Assembly: GCA_014802325.1 (NCBI GenBank)
Contig: JAAVCK010000021.1
Coordinates: forward strand, 1-64,000
Source: Bacteroides sp.
Lineage (GTDB): Bacteria; Bacteroidota; Bacteroidia; Bacteroidales; Muribaculaceae
DNA length: 64,000 nucleotides
Direction: 5' to 3'
Positions within the stretch are counted from its first letter, which is position 1; each line of letters starts with the position of its first letter. Below the pieces are notes generated by a model, which was not told where the DNA came from, did no database searches, and saw only the letters and a program-made list of their open reading frames with translations. Both the position numbers and the translations under genes were made by a program. Below are positions 9,674-19,596 of the stretch, in pieces.

Positions 9674-10587
9674 ACCCCGCCATCGTACTCGACAGCGTTA
9701 CGAAAAGCTACGGCAAACTGCGCGCCGTCGACGGCGTAAGCCTGAGCGTGGACAAAGGTGAGCTCTTCGGACTCATCGGTCCCGACGGGTCGGGCAAGTC
9801 GACCATCTACCGCATACTTGCCACCTTGATGCAGCCCGACAGCGGCCGCGCATCGGTACTCGGACTCGACACTGTGGCCCAATATAGCCGCCTGCGCCAT
9901 CTTATCGGCTATATGCCTGAGCGATTCTCGCTCTACGGCGACCTTACCGTAAAGGAAAATCTGGAGTTTTTCGCCACACTATTCGGTGTGACCGTAAGCG
10001 ACAGCTATGACCTCATCGCACCCGTGTTCAGTCAGCTTGCCCGCTTCCCGGACCGACTTGCCGGAAAACTTTCGGGCGGAATGAAGCAGAAACTCGCCCT
10101 GAGCTGCGCGCTTATCCACCGCCCCGAAGTGCTTCTGCTCGACGAGCCCACCACGGGCGTCGACGCCGTGTCGCGCAGCGAGTTCTGGGACATGCTCGGC
10201 CGGCTGCGCAGCAGCGGTATCACCATACTCGTATCCACATCCTATATGGACGAGGCCGCGAGATGTGACCGCATGGCCATGATCAACGGTGGCCGCATCC
10301 TTGCCACCGGTACCCCCGCCCAACTGGCATCGCGGCTCGACGGCCGGCTCTACAACGCAGTAGCCTCCGACATGTTCCGCCTGCTCGAAAAGCTCCGCAC
10401 ATGCCGTGGAGTTACCGACTGCTACACCTTCGGAGCCACGCTCCACGCCGTAGTGACCGACGAGTTCGACCCCGCAGCCACACAAGCCGAACTACAGGCC
10501 GAAGGCATCGCCGATGTTCGCATCTATCCGGCCACTCCCGATATAGAAGACACCTTCATCAGACTCACCAATGACACAGCACACTGA
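9670..10587 (+). CDS. ABC transporter ATP-binding protein
   Basis: Walker A GPDGSGKST, LSGGMKQK signature, LLLDEPTTGVD Walker B. Confidence 0.95.
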   Translation: MNPAIVLDSVTKSYGKLRAVDGVSLSVDKGELFGLIGPDGSGKSTIYRILATLMQPDSGRASVLGLDTVAQYSRLRHLIGYMPERFSLYGDLTVKENLEFFATLFGVTVSDSYDLIAPVFSQLARFPDRLAGKLSGGMKQKLALSCALIHRPEVLLLDEPTTGVDAVSRSEFWDMLGRLRSSGITILVSTSYMDEAARCDRMAMINGGRILATGTPAQLASRLDGRLYNAVASDMFRLLEKLRTCRGVTDCYTFGATLHAVVTDEFDPAATQAELQAEGIADVRIYPATPDIEDTFIRLTNDTAH

Positions 10588-11329
10588 CACCGACAAAGCC
10601 ATTTCGATAAAAGGACTCACCAAGCGATTCGGCTCGTTCACAGCCGTCGACGGCATTACGTTTGACGTGTCGAAAGGAGAGATATTCGGTTTTCTGGGCG
10701 CCAACGGAGCCGGAAAGACCACAGCCATGCGCATGTTGTGCGGTCTGAGCGTGCCCACCGCCGGCGACGGCACTGTGGCCGGATATGACATCCTGACTCA
10801 GCCGGAGCTGATAAAGCGCCACATAGGTTATATGAGTCAGAAATTCTCGCTCTACGAAGAACTGACCGTTGACCAGAACCTGCGCCTCTTCGCCACTATC
10901 TACGGACTCAGCAGCAGCCGTACCGCCGAGCGCTCCGCAGCTCTCTACGCCGAACTCGAAATGACCGATATGCGCCGCGCACTCGTGCGCGACATACCCA
11001 CCGGCTGGAGACAGAAACTCGCATTTGCCGCCGCCACGATCCACGATCCCGCCATAGTGTTTCTCGATGAGCCTACGGGTGGAGTCGACCCCGTGACGCG
11101 ACGCCGCTTCTGGGAACTTATCTACCGGGCTTCGTCGCGGGGTATGACAGTGTTTGTCACAACCCACTATCTCGACGAGGCCGAATACTGCCACCGCATC
11201 TCCATGATGGTCGACGGCCGCATAGTGGCGCTCGACTCACCCGAGGCCCTGAAAAAGAAGTATAACGCCGCCACGATGGACGAGGTGTTCCGTATCCTCG
11301 CATCGCGCGCACAACGATCCGACGACTGA
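10571..11329 (+). CDS. ABC transporter ATP-binding protein
   Basis: Walker A GANGAGKTT, degenerate signature IPTGWRQK, Walker B VFLDEPTGGVD. Confidence 0.95.
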   Translation: MTQHTDTDKAISIKGLTKRFGSFTAVDGITFDVSKGEIFGFLGANGAGKTTAMRMLCGLSVPTAGDGTVAGYDILTQPELIKRHIGYMSQKFSLYEELTVDQNLRLFATIYGLSSSRTAERSAALYAELEMTDMRRALVRDIPTGWRQKLAFAAATIHDPAIVFLDEPTGGVDPVTRRRFWELIYRASSRGMTVFVTTHYLDEAEYCHRISMMVDGRIVALDSPEALKKKYNAATMDEVFRILASRAQRSDD

Positions 11330-11334
11330 AAGCC

Positions 11335-12387
11335 ATGTCAACGTTCACTTCATTAGTCAGAAAAGAATCGCTGCAGATCGTGCGCGACCGGCGCACCCTG
11401 ATAGTCACCATTTTCATACCTCTGCTGCTGTTGCTGCTTTTTGGATTTGCCATCTCCACGGAAGTCAACAACGTGAAAATCGTAGTGGTGGCCGACCGCC
11501 ACACGCCCTCCACACGCATCATCATGGAGCGGCTGAGCGTCAACAGCTACTTCTCTTTCGAGGGACTTGCGGCGCCCTCCGAGATCGACGACCTGCTGCG
11601 CAAGGGGAAAGCCGACGCCGCACTTGTCATAGCCACCGAGGCCGACGGGACGCAGCGCACGCAGATAATAGTCGACGCCTCCAACCCCACCATAGGGCGC
11701 ACGGCTGCGGCCTACATCAGCAGCGTCACGGCCTCATCCGGCAGCGCGAAGTCGCCCGTGATAGTGCGCACGCTCTACAATCCGCAGATGAAAAGCTCCT
11801 ACAACTTCGTGCCCGGCATCATGGGCATGATATTCATACTCATCTGCGCCATAATGACATCGGTGTCGATAGTTCGCGAGAAGGAGTCAGGCACCATGGA
11901 TCTGCTGCTGGTGTCGCCCATCAATCCGCGCACCATCATCTTCGGAAAGCTCACACCCTACTTCGCCGTGTCGTGCATCATTCTCACCATCATGCTCCTC
12001 ATATCCTACACGGTGCTCGACCTGCCGCTGTCGGCCTCGATATGGTCAGTGATAGGCGTCACCCTGCTCTACATAGTGGTGTCGCTCTCCATAGGTCTGC
12101 TTGTATCCACTCTGGCAGCTACTCAGGTCAACGCCCTCATCATCTCGGCCATGGTGTTCATGGTGCCGGTGATACTTTTCTCGGGCATGATCTATCCTAT
12201 AACCAACATGCCGGTGCCTCTGCAATACTTCTCGGCCATAATCCCCGCGCGGTGGTATGTCGAAGCCTTGCGCAAACTTATGATACAGCAGCTTCCGCTC
12301 AACTATGTGATAGAGGAAATAGCCGTGCTCACCGTTATGACGGTGCTGATACTCACCGTGGCAATACGAAAATTCAACTCCCGCTGA
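11335..12387 (+). CDS. ABC-2 type transporter permease
   Basis: FTSLVRKESLQIVRDRRTL N-terminus, SIVREKESGTMDLLLVSPI ABC-2 motif. Confidence 0.93.
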   Translation: MSTFTSLVRKESLQIVRDRRTLIVTIFIPLLLLLLFGFAISTEVNNVKIVVVADRHTPSTRIIMERLSVNSYFSFEGLAAPSEIDDLLRKGKADAALVIATEADGTQRTQIIVDASNPTIGRTAAAYISSVTASSGSAKSPVIVRTLYNPQMKSSYNFVPGIMGMIFILICAIMTSVSIVREKESGTMDLLLVSPINPRTIIFGKLTPYFAVSCIILTIMLLISYTVLDLPLSASIWSVIGVTLLYIVVSLSIGLLVSTLAATQVNALIISAMVFMVPVILFSGMIYPITNMPVPLQYFSAIIPARWYVEALRKLMIQQLPLNYVIEEIAVLTVMTVLILTVAIRKFNSR

Positions 12388-12388
12388 C

Positions 12389-13480
12389 ATGAATCTACGC
12401 ACACTTTTAGCCCTTCTGCGCAAGGAGCTCACTATCATGCGCCACGATCCGCTGGTACCGCGCATCATACTGATGATGCCGCTCATGGTCATGCTTGTGG
12501 CTCCGCTGGTGACCAATCTCGACGTGACCGGCGTAAACGTGGCCGTGGTCGACAATGACAGGTCGATGACCTCGCGGCGTATCGTGGCCGATCTTGCCTC
12601 GGTAACCGACATGAAGATTATCGACATAGCCCCTACCTACACTGACGCTATAATCGACATGGAGCACGGCGAAGCCGACGTAATCGTCACCATACCGCCG
12701 CACTTCGCACGCGACTTCTCGGCCATCGACATCGAAGCCAACGGTGTCAACGCCATGAAGGGAATGCTCGGCAGCCAGTATGTGAGCAACAGCATCGCCG
12801 GATCGCTGGCGGCCATAGCAGCCGAAAGCGGCCGACCGGCACCTGCAGCCACGAGTGTGATCAACCGCTTCAACCCCACGCTCAACTACCGCAACTATAT
12901 GATACCGGCCCTTATGGTGATACTGCTCATAGTGATCTGCGGCTTCCTGCCGGCGCTGAGCATAGTGCGCGAGAAAGAGACGGGAACCATCGAGGCCATG
13001 AACGTTACGCCCGTTAGCCGCTTCGTATTCGTATTGTCAAAACTTATCCCTTACTGGCTTGCCGGAATGCTCGTGATCACCGTAGGGTTGGTAGTGGGAC
13101 GCGCCGTCTACGGACTCGCCCCCGAAGGCAATATCGCCGCCATATATCTCGCCGCCATATTGCTGTCGCTCGTCATGTCGGGCATGGGGGTTATCGTGGC
13201 CAATTCGTCTGACACCATGCTGCAAAGCATCTTCGTGCTCTTCGCCTTCGTCATCATATTCCAGCTCATGGGTGGCCTCTTCACCCCCATCAGCTCCATG
13301 CCTGACTGGGCGCAGGCCATCACTTACGCTATTCCGCCCCGATATTTCATCGAGATACTCCGCGCCATCTATCTCAAGGGGGCCACAGTGGCTGATCTGT
13401 GGATGCAATACTCGATTTTAGGCTCGTTTGCCGTAGTGCTGTGCCTCCTCGCCGCTCTGACCTACCGAAAGCAGAATTAG
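12389..13480 (+). CDS. ABC-2 type transporter permease
   Basis: SIVREKETGTIEAMNVTPVSR ABC-2 motif; adjacent paralogue. Confidence 0.93.
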   Translation: MNLRTLLALLRKELTIMRHDPLVPRIILMMPLMVMLVAPLVTNLDVTGVNVAVVDNDRSMTSRRIVADLASVTDMKIIDIAPTYTDAIIDMEHGEADVIVTIPPHFARDFSAIDIEANGVNAMKGMLGSQYVSNSIAGSLAAIAAESGRPAPAATSVINRFNPTLNYRNYMIPALMVILLIVICGFLPALSIVREKETGTIEAMNVTPVSRFVFVLSKLIPYWLAGMLVITVGLVVGRAVYGLAPEGNIAAIYLAAILLSLVMSGMGVIVANSSDTMLQSIFVLFAFVIIFQLMGGLFTPISSMPDWAQAITYAIPPRYFIEILRAIYLKGATVADLWMQYSILGSFAVVLCLLAALTYRKQN

Positions 13481-13501
13481 TCTCCAAATTACTGAATTTT
13501 C

Positions 13502-13532
13502 TTGGAAATTAGGCCGGCTGTGATTATCTTTG
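13502..13532 (+). promoter_or_regulatory. Bacteroidetes-type promoter for ptb-buk
   Basis: TTG-N20-TATCTTTG 35 bp upstream of the ptb ATG. Confidence 0.55.
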
Positions 13533-13566
13533 TGAATTGCTAAGAATAAAAAGCCTGTCTGAAACC

Positions 13567-14475
13567 ATGATTACAAAACTCAGTGAAATAGTCGACGAAG
13601 CCCGCCGTCTCGGTCGCCGTCGTCTTGCCGTGGCCTACGGCAACGACAGTCATACACTCCTCGCCGTAAGCGATGCCTACCGCGAAGGACTTGTGAGTCC
13701 CACAGTGTTCGGTAACCGCGACACTATTCTCGCCACATGTGCTGCCGAGGGTATCGACCCGCAGATATTTGATATTGTCGACGAAGATAGCGACGTGCGC
13801 TGTGTGGCTCTCGCAGTAGATATGGTGGCTTCCGGCAAAGCTGATGTGCTCATGAAGGGTCTCGTATCGACCGACAAGTACATGCGCGGCATACTCAACA
13901 AAGATGCCGGCCTCTTCCCGCCCAAAGGCACTCTGAGCCACGTATCGGTGGTAGAGCTCCCCGGTCGTGACCGACTGCTGTGTATAGCCGACGTGGCTGT
14001 GATACCCCTTCCTGACTTCAAGCAGAAAACTCAACTTATAAAGTACCTGGCGCGGACAGCAGCTTCGCTTGGTGTGAAAAGACCCAAGATAGCATGCATA
14101 GCCCCATCGGAACAGGTACTTCCGTCGGTACTGTCGTCTACAGAGGCCGCCGTACTCGCCAAGATGGCCGACCGCGGCCAACTCGGTGACGTGATAGTCG
14201 ACGGACCTCTCTCGCTCGACGTGGCGCTGTATGCCGACGTAGCCGCTGAGAAAAAGGTGCAAGGCTCGGCTGTGGCAGGCGAGGCCGACTGCCTGCTGTT
14301 TCCCAACATCGAGTCGGGCAACGTGTTCTTTAAAGCCGCCACTCACATGGCCGGGGCTGAGATCGCCGCTCTGGTAGTGGGCACTAAAGTGCCTTGTGTG
14401 CTCACATCGCGCGGCGACACACCGCTCACCAAACTCTACTCGATAGCACTGGCCTGCCTTCTCACAAAAAAATAG
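13567..14475 (+). CDS. ptb: Phosphate butyryl/acyl transferase
   Basis: Phosphotransacetylase/butyryltransferase family ORF (ADVLMKGLVSTDKYMRGILNK); directly followed by butyrate kinase. Confidence 0.88.
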   Translation: MITKLSEIVDEARRLGRRRLAVAYGNDSHTLLAVSDAYREGLVSPTVFGNRDTILATCAAEGIDPQIFDIVDEDSDVRCVALAVDMVASGKADVLMKGLVSTDKYMRGILNKDAGLFPPKGTLSHVSVVELPGRDRLLCIADVAVIPLPDFKQKTQLIKYLARTAASLGVKRPKIACIAPSEQVLPSVLSSTEAAVLAKMADRGQLGDVIVDGPLSLDVALYADVAAEKKVQGSAVAGEADCLLFPNIESGNVFFKAATHMAGAEIAALVVGTKVPCVLTSRGDTPLTKLYSIALACLLTKK

Positions 14476-14484
14476 AATTTCACC

Positions 14485-15705
14485 ATGTCATATAAAGTCT
14501 TAGCCATCAATCCGGGCTCCACTTCCACCAAGATAGCCGTATATACCGACGACGAACCTACGTTCACCCAGTCTATTTCCCATTCCGCCGAGGATCTTGC
14601 CCGATTCAGTCAGGTGGTTGACCAGTTTGACTGGCGCAAGGAGCTTATCGAAAAAGCGCTTGCCGACAATGGCATAAAACTGTCAGATCTCTCGGCCGTA
14701 ATAGGCCGCGGAGGCCTCATCAATCCTGTGGAGAGTGGCGTATATGAGGTCAACGACGCGCTAATCCACGACCTGCGCAATGCCCGCATGCAGCATGCAT
14801 CGAATCTCGGTGGACTCATTGCCCGCGACATTGCCGACGAAATAGGCGTAAAAGCCTACATAGCCGACCCGGTGGTAGTAGACGAGATGATGCCCTACGC
14901 CCGTATCAGCGGAATGCCCGAACTACCTCGCACCTCAGTATTTCACGCGCTTAATCAGAAAGCCGTGGCAAGGCTGTATGCGCGCGAGTCTGACCGTAAA
15001 TACGAGGACTTGAATCTGATCGTATGCCACATGGGTGGCGGATGCACCGTCAGCGCTCATCGCCGCGGCCGTGTGATCGACACCACAAATGCCCTTGACG
15101 GATGCGGTCCCATATCGCCCGAGCGCTCCGGGTCGCTCCCGCCCGGCCCCCTGATCAAGCTCTGCTTCTCGGGCAAATACACCGAGGCCGAACTGATGCG
15201 TATGGTCCATGGTGCCGGCGGCCTTATGGCACATCTGGGCACAACGTCAGTCCCTGAAGTGCTCGACCGGATTCTCAACCGCGACCTCCACGCCATGCTC
15301 GTGCTCCGCGGCATGTGCTACTCTATTGCCAAAGAGATCGGAGCTATGTCTGTGGCTCTCAAAGGCGATGTCGACGCCATACTTATCACCGGTGGCATAG
15401 CCCACAGCAAGCGCGTCACCGACTTTATTGCCGGACACGTCGACTTCATAGCGCCGATATATGTATATCCCGGTGAAAACGAACTCAAGGCTCTGGCCGA
15501 AAACGCCCTCGCTGTGCTCCGCGGCGAGCGGCAGGCTCGCACTTATGTCAGCGAGGAATATGACGATCCGGCTCGACTCAACGACACTACACACACGTCG
15601 AAACTCCGCGACGCGCTGCTCGACTCCATCAATAATTCGGGCATTGCTCGTCAGTTCTCAGCCATTCGCAGCTACTTCCGCAGCGGAAAGCAGCCCAAAA
15701 ACTGA
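14485..15705 (+). CDS. buk: Butyrate kinase
   Basis: AINPGSTSTKIAVYTDDEP acyl kinase motif; GSLPPGPLIKLCFSGKYTEAELM; LTGGIAHSKRV-type C-terminus. Confidence 0.93.
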   Translation: MSYKVLAINPGSTSTKIAVYTDDEPTFTQSISHSAEDLARFSQVVDQFDWRKELIEKALADNGIKLSDLSAVIGRGGLINPVESGVYEVNDALIHDLRNARMQHASNLGGLIARDIADEIGVKAYIADPVVVDEMMPYARISGMPELPRTSVFHALNQKAVARLYARESDRKYEDLNLIVCHMGGGCTVSAHRRGRVIDTTNALDGCGPISPERSGSLPPGPLIKLCFSGKYTEAELMRMVHGAGGLMAHLGTTSVPEVLDRILNRDLHAMLVLRGMCYSIAKEIGAMSVALKGDVDAILITGGIAHSKRVTDFIAGHVDFIAPIYVYPGENELKALAENALAVLRGERQARTYVSEEYDDPARLNDTTHTSKLRDALLDSINNSGIARQFSAIRSYFRSGKQPKN

Positions 15706-15738
15706 TTCCGGCCAAATACATCGTAGCGAAAAAATTTT

Positions 15739-15768
15739 ACCCGGGCCTACACGTCTGTAGGCCCGGGT
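15739..15768. terminator. Hairpin terminator after buk
   Basis: ACCCGGGCCTAC-acgtct-GTAGGCCCGGGT, 12-bp perfect stem. Confidence 0.75.
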
Positions 15769-15798
15769 TGTAGTTAGGTATGTAAATAGAATTGATGA

Positions 15799-15969
15799 TT
15801 ATCTCGTATGGTCATGGTCTGACCGGCTTACGCCTACGGCCACCGGCTGTCGGCGGAGAGCGAGGAGTGAACGCACGTGGGAGATTGATGCTCCTATAAG
15901 GGTGATCGCTGCTACGGTGCCTGCGATGGCTACCCACATGATGGCTGAGGCTATAATCGAGGTTGTCAT
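15799..15969 (-). CDS. Putative 56-aa single-pass membrane small protein
   Basis: Manual translation MTTSIIASAIMWVAIAGTVAAITLIGASISHVRSLLALRRQPVAVGVSRSDHDHTR*; hydrophobic N-terminal segment; below the ORF-track length cutoff. Confidence 0.45.
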   Translation of the reverse strand: MTTSIIASAIMWVAIAGTVAAITLIGASISHVRSLLALRRQPVAVGVSRSDHDHTR

Positions 15970-16042
15970 ACCAGTTGTTGTTAGTTCGTTAGTTATGTCT
16001 TAATAACATCGCAGGGTTTGAAATGGTTCATCACATCATGAA

Positions 16043-16090
16043 AAAAATTGGACTGATCAGTCGGGAAATTCTAATCAGTCCAAATTTTTT
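16043..16090 (-). terminator. Terminator of glnN
   Basis: aaaaaattggactgat...atcagtccaaatttttt inverted repeat at the 3' end of the minus-strand gene. Confidence 0.7.
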
Positions 16091-18278
16091 ATCGTATGAA
16101 GAGCAACTCGCGGTATTTGGGCAGAGGCCACATCTCGTTGTCGACCATCAGCTCCAGTTTGTCGATGTGGTGGCGTATGGTCTCAAGGCAAGGCGCTACA
16201 TTGAGTGAATAGGCCATTGCCTTCTCGCGCTCGTTGGTGATACGGTTGGCCTCCTTGCGTGCCTGCACCATGCGTGCCACCTCGGTCTTGATAAAGCGGC
16301 AGTGGTTCATGATGGTTTCCACTGTGTCGGCATCCATTTCCGAAAGCTCCTCACCTTTCTTACCGGGGAAGAGATTACGTATCTTCACCATATTGTCGAG
16401 CAGTATCGACATATAGCGGGTAGCCACGGGAAGGATATGGTTGATGGCAAGGTCGCCGAGCACACGGGCTTCGATCTGAATCTTCTTGGTATACATCTCC
16501 CACTTCACTTCATTGCGTGCTTCGAGTTCCACGGGGGTCATCACGCCGGTCTTGGTAAACATCTCTACCGACGAGGGGCGAAGGTAGGCATCAAACATCA
16601 GCACGGGATTGGTCTCGCAATCGAGTCCGCGGCGGGCAGCCTCGACTTTCCATTCATCGGAGTAACCGTTGCCGTCGAAATGTATGGGACTCGACTGCTG
16701 GAGTAGCGAGCGTATCTCAGCAAGGAGGGCGTGAGTAAGGTTTTCGCCGGCTTCGAGACGGGCATCCACCTTATTCTTAAATTCGGTAAGCTGTTCGGCC
16801 ACCGCGGCATTGAGGGCTATCATGGCCGAGGCGCAGTTGGCGCTCGAACCCACGGCGCGGAACTCAAAGCGGTTGCCGGTGAAAGCGAAGGGCGACGTGC
16901 GGTTGCGGTCGGTATTATCAATCATGAGCTGAGGTATCTGGGGAAGGTCGAGCGAAAGCTGTTCCTTTCCACCGATAGCCACGAGTTCGTCGTTATCTGA
17001 CTTCTCGATCTTCGAGAGGATTTCCGCAAGCTGAGAGCCTGTGAAGATTGAGATGATGGCAGGAGGTGCCTCGTTGGCGCCGAGACGATGGGTATTTGTA
17101 GCCGACATGATCGAAGCCTTCAGAAGGGCATTGTGGCGGTGAACGGCTGCCATAACGTTGGCCACAAAAGTGATAAACTGGAGATTGTCGGTAGGAGTCT
17201 TACCGGGGGCGAAAAGAAGAGTGCCGGTATCGGTCGAGAGGCTCCAGTTGTTATGCTTGCCAGAGCCATTGATGCCTGCGAAAGGCTTCTCGTGGAGCAG
17301 CACGCGGAAATTATGACGGCGTGCCACCTCGCCCATCACCGACATGATGAGCATGTTGTGGTCGTTGGCGAGGTTAGTTTCCTCATATATTGGTGCAAAC
17401 TCAAACTGGTTGGGTGCTACCTCATTATGGCGTGTCTTCAAGGGGATACCTAACTTATGAGCCTCGATTTCAAGATCAAGCATGAAAGCCTGCACTCGCG
17501 AGGGTATAGCACCAAAATAATGGTCGTCGAGCTGCTGGTTTTTTGCCGATTCATGACCCATGAGGGTGCGGCCGGTCATCACCAGGTCAGGACGGGCATC
17601 GTAGAGCGCTTCATCGACAAGGAAGTATTCCTGCTCCCATCCGAGATTAGACTGCACGTGTTTCACATCCTTGTCAAAGTATCGGGACACGGCAGTACCG
17701 GCCTTATCCACAGCTGCGAGCGCGCGGAGGAGCGGAGTCTTGTAGTCGAGCGATTCGCCGGTATATGAAATAAAGATGGTGGGAATACACAAGGTATTCT
17801 CCATTATGAATGCGGGCGATGAAATATCCCAGGCCGAGTAGCCGCGAGCCTCGAAGGTGTTGCGGATACCGCCGTTGGGGAAGCTCGACGCGTCGGGCTC
17901 CTGCTGCACGAGGAGTTTGCCTGAAAATTCTTCCACGATACCGCCCTTTCCGTTGTGTTCCACGAAAGCGTCATGTTTCTCGGCAGTCGTTTCGGTTAGA
18001 GGCTGAAACCAGTGTGTATAGTGGCGTGCACCATTGTCGATGGCCCACTGCTTCATGCCGGCGGCTACACTGTCGGCGATAGCTAAAGGCAGAGGTTTCT
18101 TATTGTCGATAGCATCGACAAGAGCACGATAGGTGTCGAGTGGAAGATACTCATACATTTTCGCGCGGTTAAACACATGTTCTCCGTAGTAGGTCTCGGG
18201 GCGTTCGGCAGGGATTTCCACCGGAACGGCCTTGCGGTTGGAGGCCTCTTCTACGACCTTGAATCTGAGACTTGACAT
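16089..18278 (-). CDS. glnN: Glutamine synthetase type III
   Basis: 729 aa, SLRFKVVEEASNRKAVPVEIPAERPETYYGEHVFNRAKM start typical of GSIII; AGINGSGKHNNWS catalytic motif. Confidence 0.96.
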   Translation of the reverse strand: MSSLRFKVVEEASNRKAVPVEIPAERPETYYGEHVFNRAKMYEYLPLDTYRALVDAIDNKKPLPLAIADSVAAGMKQWAIDNGARHYTHWFQPLTETTAEKHDAFVEHNGKGGIVEEFSGKLLVQQEPDASSFPNGGIRNTFEARGYSAWDISSPAFIMENTLCIPTIFISYTGESLDYKTPLLRALAAVDKAGTAVSRYFDKDVKHVQSNLGWEQEYFLVDEALYDARPDLVMTGRTLMGHESAKNQQLDDHYFGAIPSRVQAFMLDLEIEAHKLGIPLKTRHNEVAPNQFEFAPIYEETNLANDHNMLIMSVMGEVARRHNFRVLLHEKPFAGINGSGKHNNWSLSTDTGTLLFAPGKTPTDNLQFITFVANVMAAVHRHNALLKASIMSATNTHRLGANEAPPAIISIFTGSQLAEILSKIEKSDNDELVAIGGKEQLSLDLPQIPQLMIDNTDRNRTSPFAFTGNRFEFRAVGSSANCASAMIALNAAVAEQLTEFKNKVDARLEAGENLTHALLAEIRSLLQQSSPIHFDGNGYSDEWKVEAARRGLDCETNPVLMFDAYLRPSSVEMFTKTGVMTPVELEARNEVKWEMYTKKIQIEARVLGDLAINHILPVATRYMSILLDNMVKIRNLFPGKKGEELSEMDADTVETIMNHCRFIKTEVARMVQARKEANRITNEREKAMAYSLNVAPCLETIRHHIDKLELMVDNEMWPLPKYRELLFIR

Positions 18279-18315
18279 AAATTCGTTCGGTTTTTGAGGA
18301 TTGTATGGTGTATTA

Positions 18316-19548
18316 TTATTTTACATTTTCGGCCATGCGTGCGGCGGCACGTATGGTGTTTTCACGGGTATTGAAAGCAGTGAGTCTGACGTAGCCTTCG
18401 CCCGACGGACCGAATCCGGCCCCCGGCGTGGTGACTATGCCGTGGCGGTGGAGAAGCTGAGTGAAAAATTCGCGCGAGGTCAGTCCGTCGGGAGTCTTAA
18501 CCCAAAGATACGGCGAGTCGACACCGCCCCACACTTTCAGTCCGCTCGCGCTGATGCTCTCGCGCAGCAGACGTGCATTTTCAAGATAATAGTTCACTCC
18601 GTCGGCCACACTCTTGCGCCCCTCGGGGGTATACAGAGCTGCTCCGGCACACTGCGACACATATGAAGCGCCGTTGAATTTCGTGGTCTGGCGGCGCAGC
18701 CACAGGCGGTGGAGGCTCACGGGATTACCGTCGCACTCAAGCCCCACAAGCGTATGGGGCATCACGGTATAGCCCAGTCTCAGACCGGTGAATCCGGCCG
18801 TCTTGGAGAAACTGCGAAACTCTATGGCCACTTCGCGCGCACCCGGCAACTCGTAGATGGAGCGGGGTACGTCGGCCGACGTGACATAAGCCTCGTAAGC
18901 GGCATCGAATATCAGCAGCGAACCGTGTTGGCGGCAATAGTCGACCCACGGCTGCAACTGCGCCCGTGTGAGCGTAGTGCCGGTAGGATTGTTGGGGTAG
19001 CAGAGATATATCACGTCGACTTTCTCCTCGGGCAGCCGGGGCACAAAGCCGTTGTCTTCAGTCACGGGGATATACACCAGCCGACTCCAGCGCCCGTCGG
19101 GGCCGAGTGTGCCGGCGCGGCCGGCCATCACCGACGTATCCACATATACGGGATACACCGGATCGGTCACCGCTACACGCGCGTCAGCCGATATTATATC
19201 GCCTATATTTCCTATATCGCTCTTGGCGCCGTCGCTTATGAAAATTTCGTCGGGGCTCACGTCGATGCCCCGCGAGCGATAGTCGCCTTCAGCTATGGCC
19301 TCACGTAGAAATCTGTGACCCTGCTCCGGACCGTAGCCGCGAAATGTCTCGGCGCGGCTCAGTCGCTCGGCCGCTTCGTGGATAGCCCGGATGGCCGGCT
19401 CGCAAAGTGGCTGCGTCACATCGCCTATGCCCATCCTTATTATATCCACCTCAGGATGGGCGGCAGCAAAATCGCTTACTATCCGGGCTATCTCGCTGAA
19501 GAGATAACTGCCCGGCAGCTTGCAATAGTCAGAATTTACCTTAAGCAT
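18316..19548 (-). CDS. dapL: LL-diaminopimelate aminotransferase
   Basis: VNSDYCKLPGSYLFSEIARIV...IIRMGIGDVTQPLCEPAIRAIHEA; FRSFSKTAGFTGLRLGYTVMP PLP-Lys motif. Confidence 0.95.
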   Translation of the reverse strand: MLKVNSDYCKLPGSYLFSEIARIVSDFAAAHPEVDIIRMGIGDVTQPLCEPAIRAIHEAAERLSRAETFRGYGPEQGHRFLREAIAEGDYRSRGIDVSPDEIFISDGAKSDIGNIGDIISADARVAVTDPVYPVYVDTSVMAGRAGTLGPDGRWSRLVYIPVTEDNGFVPRLPEEKVDVIYLCYPNNPTGTTLTRAQLQPWVDYCRQHGSLLIFDAAYEAYVTSADVPRSIYELPGAREVAIEFRSFSKTAGFTGLRLGYTVMPHTLVGLECDGNPVSLHRLWLRRQTTKFNGASYVSQCAGAALYTPEGRKSVADGVNYYLENARLLRESISASGLKVWGGVDSPYLWVKTPDGLTSREFFTQLLHRHGIVTTPGAGFGPSGEGYVRLTAFNTRENTIRAAARMAENVK

Positions 19549-19596
19549 AATGTGTACCTGTGATTAATTTGAGTTGTATTGATATATATATTGAAA

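Noticed and set aside
9670-11329. Frameshifted single YbhF-like double-ATPase gene
   Set aside because: Each ORF has its own start, full nucleotide-binding domain and normal stop; two separate genes with a short overlap.
15731-15768. Riboswitch or attenuator upstream of glnN
   Set aside because: The hairpin lies downstream of buk and beyond the 3' end of minus-strand glnN; it fits a terminator.
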